DNA of 5,269 bases from an uncultured Thermomicrobiales bacterium (GTDB lineage: Bacteria > Chloroflexota > Chloroflexia > Thermomicrobiales > UBA6265): positions 1 through 5,269 of the forward strand of contig CADCWJ010000010.1 in the NCBI GenBank assembly GCA_902806365.1. The letters run 5' to 3'. The notes under the pieces were generated by a model, which saw nothing but the letters and a program-made list of their open reading frames with translations, was not told the origin of the DNA and searched no databases. The translations under genes were made by a program, and so were the position numbers. Shown one piece after another: positions 1 to 5,269 of this stretch; position 1 is the stretch's first letter, and each line of letters begins with the position of its first letter.

Positions 1-66
1 CATGACGCCACGGGAGCACCTATCGCGCGGCAGATTCACAGCCCCGCAACTCCGGAAGCATCCTTT

Positions 67-120
67 CGCTTGTCGAGGTGAACTCCAGATCATCCCCTAT
101 CACCGCTTTCTCGAGGTGAA
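67..120. repeat. Short imperfect direct repeat
   Basis: Two copies of the pattern CGCTT-(n)-TCGAGGTGAA occur at 67-82 and 104-120. They share an exact 10-mer (TCGAGGTGAA at 73-82 and 111-120) and the five bases CGCTT before it, and differ by one inserted base and one changed base between the two blocks. The copies are 38 bases apart. It could be a small duplication in decaying intergenic DNA or coincidence. I see no third copy and no link to a mobile element. Confidence 0.3.
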
Positions 121-350
121 GTGCGGGCCTGGCACCGGGTTGACCGGGACCAGTCCATCAACCACCCGACGAACAAAGCTTCGGCCGTCGACACCGAAGC
201 GCGCAAGCTGAAAGGCCGTGGTGCATTCGATCCGCGGGAGAACATGGACCAGCTCGTAGCCCGTCGGCGATCCGAAAGGGTGCTCGATCCCAATGTCCAG
301 TCGTGCAGGACGGCCAGGACGTGCCCTGCGGTCAGGTCCTTGGGATCGAT
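100..350 (-). pseudogene. Possible remnant of a coding sequence, two frames, unrecognised
   Basis: On the minus strand, 350 down to about 300 reads IDPKDLTAGHVLAVLHD, which has the look of real protein. It then runs into unlikely sequence in its own frame. The neighbouring frame takes over from about 300 (LDIGIEHPFG, later FGVDGRSFVRRVVDGLVPVN) and ends at a TGA at 100-102. The codons in the second part are moderately biased to G or C in the third position. There is no start codon and no ribosome binding site, and I do not recognise a family. It could be a decayed gene with a frameshift, matching the damage in the gene upstream, or a chance open stretch in GC-rich DNA. Confidence 0.2.
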
Positions 351-374
351 TGGGCTTTGGGACGATCGCGACAG

Positions 375-402
375 GCGGTAGTGGGTCTGTTTGAACTACC
401 GC
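375..402 (-). terminator. Stem-loop just after the HUMPS-like stop codon
   Basis: GCGGTAGT at 375-382 pairs perfectly with ACTACCGC at 395-402, giving an 8-bp stem around a 12-base loop. On the minus strand the hairpin begins one base after the TAG stop at 404-406, where a transcript end or 3' protective hairpin would be expected. No run of T follows on the minus strand (the next bases are CTGTCGCG), so it does not fit a classical Rho-independent terminator. Its position supports 404 as the true gene end. Termination itself is inferred. Confidence 0.35.
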
Positions 403-597
403 ACTACCCGCCCGAGACCTCGGCAATGAAACCGGCGACCAAGCGTTGGATATCGGCCGGTGGGAGGTTGTAGCGGGCATTGCCGTCCGGCAGGCCCATA
501 TTGCCGCTGATCACGAAGGCGCGCACGCCCGCCTTGGCAAGGCTCTTTGCCTGTGCGATGCTGAGGCCGCCGACCACATGCACCGGGACCGCCTTGC

Positions 598-605
598 CGA
601 TCCTT
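598..605 (-). other. Single-base frameshift site in the HUMPS-like gene
   Basis: On the minus strand the reading GCC GTC TTC GAA GG continues sensibly only if one base is added before ATC GGC AAG GCG. The protein then reads AVFEG-IGKAVPVHVVGGLS. Without the extra base the frame gives Arg/Ser-rich nonsense (SARRSRCMWSAAS) and stops at 511-513. The lost base most likely lies between 601 and 602. There is no homopolymer longer than two or three bases here, so a slippery-run sequencing error or programmed slippage site is not obvious. Confidence 0.7.
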
Positions 606-1305
606 CGAAGACGGCGCGAGCCACCTCACTGAGATAGTCGTCCTCGATGAGTTTCGGGTTTGCGCGACGCGCGTCGGACTGCAGGTGGATACCAACCGCG
701 TCGACGCCGGCCTCGACCATCCGAAGCGCGACCTCGCCTGCCTGCGAGGCGGGGCCCTGGTGCGGAACCAAGATGTCGGAAAAGACAAGTCGCGGCAATT
801 CGGGTCCCGCGCGCATGAACTCATCGCGCACGGCGCAGATCGACTTCGCCGTATCTGCGCCGGCGAGAGCGAGGAAATCCAAGATGTTGCCGCCGCCGGC
901 GTAGACGCTGCGCGCCTCGCCGGCACCGCCGTCCATGGTCTTCATGTCTGCCAGCAGGAGAGCGTCGGGAAACCGCTTGCGGAAGGCGGGCACGACGATC
1001 GAAACGCCCTGGGCCTTGAGCAGCGGCGTCCCCATTTCGACGATGTCGACTCCACCCGCCAGCGCGGCACAGGCGACCGTCAGTCCGAGATCCAAGGTCC
1101 CCACATCGACCGAAATCTGGAACGAAAGGCGGGTCTTGAACCGATCCACAACGCGGGCGGAACTCGGGTGTGTCACCTTCGCCGGCCGCTGGCCCCAGGC
1201 GGAACTGGGACGTATCGTCTCGATGATGGCTCCGACGGCCAATCCGCCGCCGGCGAGCCTACCAGCGGCGTCTAGGAACGATCGCCGGTTGAGGCGCCAG
1301 TTGGT

Positions 1306-1321
1306 GATTCGACGTCCTCTT
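1306..1321 (-). promoter_or_regulatory. Shine-Dalgarno followed by ATC where a start codon is expected
   Basis: AAGAGGA at 1321-1315 (minus strand) is the best ribosome binding site in the spacer. Six bases (CGTCGA) after it comes ATC at 1308-1306, then ACC AAC TGG CGC CTC AAC CGG CGA, encoding TNWRLNRR and leading straight into the Tat motif. Normal Tat leaders have a short region before the two arginines, so this is the natural start position. ATC differs from ATG by one base. No ATG, GTG or TTG lies in frame between here and 1440-1443. A point mutation, a sequencing error or a rare non-canonical start would all explain it. Confidence 0.5.
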
Positions 1322-1347
1322 ATGATCCAGAATCGCGGCTCATTTGA

Positions 1348-1377
1348 AGCATAAACGCTTCGGGAAGCCAGTGTCAG
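1348..1377 (-). promoter_or_regulatory. Candidate sigma-70-type promoter for the HUMPS-like gene
   Basis: On the minus strand, CTGACA (1377-1372, five of six matches to TTGACA) is followed after 18 bases by TATGCT (1353-1348, four of six matches to TATAAT). Transcription would start near 1341, leaving a leader of about 33 bases that contains the AAGAGGA ribosome binding site. The fit with the proposed gene start at 1308 is good. Planctomycete promoters are poorly defined and the match is by eye, so confidence is limited. Confidence 0.3.
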
Positions 1378-1465
1378 CCCGACGTGCGAAAGCTTCTTTG
1401 CGCCTCGCCTTTCGACTTGGCGACCGCCGCAGATTTGCACCATGGCGCGTCGACAATCCGGAGGC

Positions 1466-2968
1466 TCACGCCAGCAGGGCTTCGACGACGTTTGATTCGC
1501 GGGTGATGCTCGTTAGGCGCTGGTCGAGGCCCTGGAATCTGTAGGTCAGTCGCAAGTGGTCGAGGCCGAAGAGGTGGAGCAGCGTCGCCTGCAGGTCGTT
1601 GACGTGCACCGGGTCTCGGATCGGGGCCCAGCCGAATTCGTCGGTCTCGCCGTGGACGTAGCCTTTGCGGACTCCGCCGCCGGCCATGAAGATCGTAAAC
1701 GCGTACGGGTGATGGTCGCGGCCGGTCGAGATCGTCTGGTCCTTCTTGTACTCTCCGAGAGGGGTTCGACCGAACTCGCTGGCGACGACGACCAGCGTTT
1801 CGTCCAGAAGGCCGCGCTGTTTCAGGTCTCGGATCAGGGCGGCGATGGGCTGGTCACAGAGCCGGGCGTTGAACGGCAGCTCGACGTCGAGCCCCTGGTG
1901 GTGGTCCCACGTTCCCTGGACGAGATGCACGAATCGGACGCCGCGCTCGATCAATCGGCGGGCCAGGAGACAATTGGTGGCAAAGGCGCGGTACTGATTC
2001 GGACCGCCGGGGCGCTCGGCCTTGATGACCGGGTCTTCGCGGTCGACTCCGTACGCATCGAGCGTTCGCCGCGTCTCGCCCGAGAGATCGGCCAGCTCGG
2101 GCGCGGCGGTTTGCATTCGGAACGCAAGCTCGTAGCTGGTGATGCGGCTCAGGATCTCCGGGTCTTTGAGGCGCTGGTAATGGGCTTCATTGAGCTCGCG
2201 GAGCGCATCGAGACCGGCGCGGCGAAGATGAGCGGGGAGCCCCTCGGGGTTCTTCAGATTGAGCACCGGCTCTCCCTGTCCACGGAACACGACCCCTTCA
2301 TACGTCGAAGGAAGAAAACCGCTGGTCCAGTTCGTAGCCCCGCCACTGGCGCCACGGCCGGAGGCGAGCACGACATAGCCGGGAAGGTCCTGCGATTCGC
2401 TCCCCAGCCCGTAGGTGATCCACGAGCCGATCGTCGGTCGTCCCAGTTCCGGCCGACCGTTGTGCAGGATCAACTGCGCGGGGTGATGATTGAACTGATC
2501 GGTGTGCATCGAATGGATCATGCACATCTCGTCGACGCACGTGGCCAGGTGCGGCAGCAGCTCGGAGAGCTCCATGCCACACTCGCCATGCTTCCGGAAG
2601 CCCGGCTTGGGAGCGGTCACCGTCGATTTGTCGCGGTCGAGGAAGGCGAACCGCACATCCTTGACGAACGAATCGGGGAGCTTCTTGCCGTCCATTTCGA
2701 GCAACTTCGGCTTCCGCTCGAACAACTCGAACTGCGAGGGGCCGCCATCCAGGAAAATGAAGATGCAGCGCTTGGCCCGCGGCGTGGCGTGCGGCGGCTT
2801 GGGGGCCAGCGGATTGATCTGATCTGGGCTCGGAGACGCGGGAGCCGGCGCGGCCAGGCCGTCACTGCAGAGCAGGTGGGTCAACGCGGCAAGGCCCATG
2901 CCGCCGCTGCCGGCGCGCATGAGAAACTCACGCCGCGTGTGCTCGAATCGTTCGGCCGCCGGATGCAC
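1466..2968 (-). CDS. DUF1501 domain-containing protein, Tat-exported
   Basis: A 500-residue protein of the DUF1501 family, related to the alkaline phosphatase/sulfatase fold; its reaction is not established. The start is GTG at 2968-2966, chosen because GGGAG lies six bases upstream and a Tat leader follows at once (HTRREFLMRAG, 10-20, then hydrophobic to about 40, with AAPAPA as a likely cleavage region). The mature part has the family landmarks: IFLDGGPSQFELF (70-82), SMHTDQFNHHPAQ (153-165), a WDHHQ block (354-358), SEFGRTP (397-403) and GRDHHPYAF (417-424, before FMAGGG), ending with the VNDLQATLLHLFGLDH region (456-471). The sulfatase CxPxR signature is not seen, so it should not be called a sulfatase. 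It begins 3 bases after PSD1 ends and is almost certainly co-expressed with it. The length is typical and nothing appears missing. It probably acts in the periplasm. Confidence 0.95.
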   Translation of the reverse strand: MHPAAERFEHTRREFLMRAGSGGMGLAALTHLLCSDGLAAPAPASPSPDQINPLAPKPPHATPRAKRCIFIFLDGGPSQFELFERKPKLLEMDGKKLPDSFVKDVRFAFLDRDKSTVTAPKPGFRKHGECGMELSELLPHLATCVDEMCMIHSMHTDQFNHHPAQLILHNGRPELGRPTIGSWITYGLGSESQDLPGYVVLASGRGASGGATNWTSGFLPSTYEGVVFRGQGEPVLNLKNPEGLPAHLRRAGLDALRELNEAHYQRLKDPEILSRITSYELAFRMQTAAPELADLSGETRRTLDAYGVDREDPVIKAERPGGPNQYRAFATNCLLARRLIERGVRFVHLVQGTWDHHQGLDVELPFNARLCDQPIAALIRDLKQRGLLDETLVVVASEFGRTPLGEYKKDQTISTGRDHHPYAFTIFMAGGGVRKGYVHGETDEFGWAPIRDPVHVNDLQATLLHLFGLDHLRLTYRFQGLDQRLTSITRESNVVEALLA

Positions 2969-2971
2969 GGT

Positions 2972-5242
2972 TCACTCCCGCGTCAGGAATTCATCAAGAT
3001 TCAAGATCACCCCGAGTGTGGCGACCCAGGCCGCCGCTTCGCGGTCGTCGACATCGGGAGGTCGAAACGCACCCACGAGCGATGCCGCGTCTTCGCCATG
3101 TTCAGCATACCAGCGCCGGTTGATCTCCAGCAATTCGGACAGCTTCTCCCGCTCGGCGTCCGTGGGATGCCGACTCAAGCAATGTCGAAATGCATTGTCG
3201 ATGCGATCGCGGTCGGCCGGTCGGCCTTCGCTGAGGATTCGGCTCGCGAAAGCGCGGGCCGATTCGACATGAACTTCGTTGTTGAGCGCCGCGAGTGCCT
3301 GAAGGGGCGTGTTGGAAATCTCCCGGCGCATGGCGGCGGTGATGGAGTCGGGACAATCGAACGTGTCGAGGTTGGGATGCGGCAACGTCCGTTTGTAGAA
3401 GACGTACATGCCGCGCCGATAGAGATCCCTGCCCGTGCTGACCGGCCAGACGTAGTTGCTGCGAAAGCTCAATTTCGCCACCTCTCTGGAGAGGGGGGGA
3501 TAGATCCCCGGCCCGCCGATCTCGCGCGTCAGCAACCCGGCGGCATCGAGGTGGAGATCGCGCACGATTTCGGCCTCGACGCGGAAGCGGTTCTGACGGT
3601 GCCAGAGCGCGTTGAGCGGATCGACCTGCCGCAGTTCCGGCCGATGCCGCGACGACTGGCGGTACGTGGCCGACGCGACGATCAGCCGGATCATCCGCTT
3701 GGTACTCCAGCCGGCGGCCCGGTATTCATCGGCCAGCCAGTCGAGCAACTGCGGGTGAGTCGGCGGTTCGCCCCGCGCGCCGAAGTCATCGGGCGTGCGC
3801 ACCAGTCCCTCGCCGAACAGGCGGATCCACAGCTGATTGGCGGCGACGCGCGGCATGAGCGGGTTGGCGGGATCGACGATCCAGCGGGCCAGATCGAGCC
3901 GGTCCGGTACGGCGGTTTCCAACTCTTCCGGCGGGAGGGGGGGCAACGCCCGAAACAGACCTGGCCCGACCGCATCGCCGGGTTGGAGGTAATCTCCCCG
4001 GCGATACATCGTGGCGGTTCGCGGCTCCTTGCTCTGCCCCACGATCAAGGCTTCGACCTCGTTCGGATTCGTGCGTCGCCGCTGGCTGTTGGTTCCCCGC
4101 CGAGGTTCGATGGTGCGGTTCGTGGGGACCACGACCTCGGTATCGACGGTGTCGTTGAAGAAGGCGTAGAGCCCGAAGAACTCGCGCTGCGTATAGGGAT
4201 CGTAGGGATGGTTGTGACATTGGGCGCAACCGACCGTCAGCCCCAGCCAGACGGTGGCGGTGGCGTTCACCCGATCGACCAGCTCCTTGTAACGCGCCTC
4301 TCCCTGGTCGATTCCCCCTTCGCGATTGGTTGGCGACTGCCGATGGAAGGCGGTCGCCAGCCTTTGCATCGGCGTGGCATCGGGGAGCAGGTCACCGGCG
4401 ATCTGCTCGATCGTGAACTGATCGAACGGCATGTCTTCGTTGAAGGCGGCGATGACCCAGTCGCGCCAGCGCCAGGCCGAGGGACGCGGGCCGTCGACCT
4501 CGAAACCGTCGGTGTCGGCGTACCGGGCCTGATCGAGCCAATGCCGGCCCCACCGCTCGCCGAAGTGCGGGCTGGCGAGCAGTCGCTCGACGAGCCGCTC
4601 GTAATAGTCGGGGCGCGGGTCGGAGCAGAACGCATCGACTTCGGCGACGGCGGGGAGCAATCCCGTCAGGTCGAGCGACAGCCGGCGGATCAGAGTCGAA
4701 CGGTCCGCCTCCGGAGAGGGGGTAATTCCGGCCACCTCGAGACTGGCCAGCACGAACCGATCGATGGAATTGCGGGCCCACGCTTCCTGCTTGACGGCCG
4801 GAGTCGCGGGTCGACGCACCGGCTGGAAGGACCAGTGGCGCGTCCATCGTGCCCCCTCGGTAATCCAGCGCCGCAATATGCCGATTTCCTTTTCGGTCAG
4901 CGGGTTTCCCGTCGGAGGCATGCGCAGATTCTCGTCGGCCTCGGAAACCCGCAGAAAAAGCTCGCTCGTCTCCGGTTCCCCCGGGACCACCGCCCGCGCC
5001 CCGGACGGCAAGGCCGCGACGACATCGTCGCGCTCGAGCAGGCTCAGGCCACTCCGCCGTCGGACGCCACCGTGGCACTTGTGGCACCGCTGCTGCAGAA
5101 TCGGTTGCACGTCGCGTGCGAAATCGACCGGCCGGTCGGCCGGGGGAGCGCCCTGGGCGTGAAGGCGCGATTCCGGCGAGCAGGCCAGATTGATGGCGAC
5201 TAACGATCCGAGGAGTCGAAACCAGCGCCTGGCATTTCTCAT
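2972..5242 (-). CDS. PSD1-type protein: cytochrome c-like PSCyt1, DUF1549 and DUF1553
   Basis: A 756-residue exported protein of the PSD1 family, common in Planctomycetes; its exact role is unproven. Residues 1-31 form a Sec-type signal (Arg-rich start, LLGSLVAINLA core, likely cleavage after LHA). PSCyt1 follows at about 39-133: VDFARDVQPILQQRCHKCHGG carries the haem-type motif C53-x-x-C56-H57, and LRMPP (M108) is a candidate axial ligand. DUF1549 covers about 157-365, with DLTGLLP, FGERWGRHWLDQARYADTDGFE and a second CxxCH (C339-A-Q-C342-H343, then NHPYDP). DUF1553 covers about 447-705, with LARWIVDPANPLMPRVAANQ, HPQLLDWLADE, the R-x-E-AE-IVRD block and NTPLQALAALNN. There is no long insert between the two domains, so this is a compact member (many are longer). 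The start is ATG with no obvious Shine-Dalgarno. The gene is intact and coupled to DUF1501. Confidence 0.95.
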   Translation of the reverse strand: MRNARRWFRLLGSLVAINLACSPESRLHAQGAPPADRPVDFARDVQPILQQRCHKCHGGVRRRSGLSLLERDDVVAALPSGARAVVPGEPETSELFLRVSEADENLRMPPTGNPLTEKEIGILRRWITEGARWTRHWSFQPVRRPATPAVKQEAWARNSIDRFVLASLEVAGITPSPEADRSTLIRRLSLDLTGLLPAVAEVDAFCSDPRPDYYERLVERLLASPHFGERWGRHWLDQARYADTDGFEVDGPRPSAWRWRDWVIAAFNEDMPFDQFTIEQIAGDLLPDATPMQRLATAFHRQSPTNREGGIDQGEARYKELVDRVNATATVWLGLTVGCAQCHNHPYDPYTQREFFGLYAFFNDTVDTEVVVPTNRTIEPRRGTNSQRRRTNPNEVEALIVGQSKEPRTATMYRRGDYLQPGDAVGPGLFRALPPLPPEELETAVPDRLDLARWIVDPANPLMPRVAANQLWIRLFGEGLVRTPDDFGARGEPPTHPQLLDWLADEYRAAGWSTKRMIRLIVASATYRQSSRHRPELRQVDPLNALWHRQNRFRVEAEIVRDLHLDAAGLLTREIGGPGIYPPLSREVAKLSFRSNYVWPVSTGRDLYRRGMYVFYKRTLPHPNLDTFDCPDSITAAMRREISNTPLQALAALNNEVHVESARAFASRILSEGRPADRDRIDNAFRHCLSRHPTDAEREKLSELLEINRRWYAEHGEDAASLVGAFRPPDVDDREAAAWVATLGVILNLDEFLTRE
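2975..2979 (-). promoter_or_regulatory. Ribosome binding site inside the PSD1 end, sets a GTG start
   Basis: GGGAG lies in the last sense codons of PSD1 and is separated by TGAACC from the GTG at 2968-2966. The TGA in that spacer is the PSD1 stop codon itself. Ribosomes ending PSD1 would therefore already be at the DUF1501 start, which supports both the GTG start and translational coupling. Confidence 0.7.
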
Positions 5243-5269
5243 GGTGAAGCCGCTGGGAAATCGCGGCTC
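5243..5269 (-). other. Truncated upstream leader of PSD1
   Basis: Only 27 bases precede the PSD1 start before the window ends. No clear Shine-Dalgarno is visible (the bases just before ATG read GGCTTCACC), so initiation may depend on an upstream gene, another feature or weak leaderless-like recognition. The outermost 11 bases (AATCGCGGCTC on the plus strand, 5259-5269) also occur at 1331-1341, in the leader of the HUMPS-like gene. Confidence 0.4.

Larger units (their letters stand above)
1..403. other. No recognisable gene; degenerate intergenic stretch
   Basis: This stretch lies downstream of the HUMPS-like gene and runs to the window edge. No reading frame on either strand combines a start codon, a ribosome binding site and a protein I recognise. 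The plus-strand open frames are rich in Arg, Pro and Thr, like chance frames in GC-rich DNA. The minus strand holds a weakly coding-like stretch (about 100-350), a stem-loop next to the upstream gene's stop (375-402) and a short imperfect direct repeat (67-120); these are listed separately. A gene remnant or ordinary spacer are both possible. Confidence 0.5.
404..1443 (-). pseudogene. Tat-signal HUMPS / OMP decarboxylase-superfamily protein, frameshifted
   Basis: Members of this (beta/alpha)8 superfamily (hexulose-6-phosphate synthase, 3-keto-L-gulonate-6-phosphate decarboxylase, OMP decarboxylase) act on phosphorylated sugars or nucleotides. Numbering from the only in-frame ATG (1443), I see a twin-arginine leader (LNRRSFLDAAG, 51-61, then a hydrophobic stretch to about 83), the strand-1 Asp (SVDVGTLD, D113), Glu in IVEMGTPL (E136), the signature DMKTMD (D166, K168, D171) and GIHLQSD (H253). 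At about 601 the frame must change by one base. The next frame then reads IGKAVPVHVVGGLS (phosphate-binding VxGG region) and FVISGNMG, ending at TAG 404-406. The natural start is probably codon 46 (1308), now ATC, because residues 1-45 look like translated spacer. It is probably a pseudogene; sequencing error is the alternative. The exact substrate cannot be inferred. Confidence 0.72.

Noticed and set aside
598..605. Programmed ribosomal frameshifting in the HUMPS-like gene
   Set aside because: No slippery heptamer, stimulatory Shine-Dalgarno-like element or stop codon is placed at the junction, and the original frame stays open for another 87 bases. A simple lost base is the more economical reading.
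396..926. Minus-strand open frame overlapping the HUMPS-like gene in a third frame
   Set aside because: It is Arg/Pro/Ser-rich along its whole length and fits neither the 5' nor the 3' part of the HUMPS protein; the true 3' part lies in a different frame ending at 404.
685..1275. Plus-strand open frame opposite the HUMPS-like gene
   Set aside because: It is the antisense shadow of a gene whose minus-strand translation carries clear superfamily motifs; its own translation matches nothing I recognise.
2848..2885. Possible lipobox cysteine in the DUF1501 leader (THLLC)
   Set aside because: A Leu directly before the Cys is not accepted by lipoprotein signal peptidase; the nearby Ala-rich AAPAPA is a better cleavage region.
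3478..3500. CTCTCTGGAGAGGGGGG-type palindrome as a regulatory hairpin
   Set aside because: It lies inside the PSD1 coding region, has a short stem, and its bases are explained by the codons for the PPLSREV segment.
5177..5200. Possible lipoprotein lipobox in the PSD1 leader (INLAC)
   Set aside because: The -3 and -2 residues (Asn, Leu) do not fit the usual Leu-Ala/Ser-Gly/Ala-Cys pattern; ordinary cleavage after LHA is more likely.
1556..5203. A 1215-codon open frame on the plus strand, antisense to PSD1 and DUF1501
   Set aside because: It is aligned codon-for-codon with the two minus-strand genes, which share one frame. Its stops would require sense codons TTA, CTA or TCA, which GC-rich genes avoid; it ends exactly at a TTA Leu codon in the PSD1 signal peptide. 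The encoded protein is Arg/Gly/Val/Asp-rich with no family pattern, while the minus-strand proteins are clearly recognisable.

Overview
The window looks like a GC-rich planctomycete chromosome or contig. The main evidence is a PSD1-type protein (cytochrome c-like PSCyt1 + DUF1549 + DUF1553) immediately followed by a DUF1501 protein with a twin-arginine leader. This pair is a hallmark of Planctomycetes and related PVC bacteria. Every recognisable gene lies on the minus strand, so transcription runs from the right edge (5269) towards the left edge (1).

Layout in transcription order. Bases 5243-5269 hold only the last 27 bases of the leader upstream of PSD1. The PSD1 gene (2972-5242, 756 aa) is intact, with a secretion signal and two CxxCH haem-type motifs. 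After a 3-base gap comes the DUF1501 gene (1466-2968, 500 aa), intact, starting with GTG and using a ribosome binding site inside the last codons of PSD1; the two are almost certainly translationally coupled. A spacer of about 150 bases follows, with a plausible promoter (1348-1377) and a good Shine-Dalgarno (1315-1321). Then comes a Tat-signal protein of the OMP decarboxylase / hexulose-6-phosphate synthase / 3-keto-L-gulonate-6-phosphate decarboxylase ('HUMPS') superfamily. It appears broken: the codon where the start should be is ATC, and one base is missing near 601, moving the last 66 codons into another frame that ends at 404. A stem-loop (375-402) follows its stop. Bases 1-374 contain no gene I recognise, only a weakly coding-like minus-strand stretch that also seems to need a frame change.

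Working model: PSD1 and DUF1501 are exported partners of unproven biochemical function, often suspected of acting on complex carbohydrates in planctomycetes. The HUMPS-like protein would be an unusual exported relative of cytoplasmic sugar-phosphate enzymes, but here it is probably a pseudogene or a victim of sequencing error. The contrast between 3.7 kb of clean reading frame and 1.3 kb of disrupted sequence to its left is the most notable property of the window. I see no tRNA, rRNA, CRISPR array, insertion sequence or clearly novel system.
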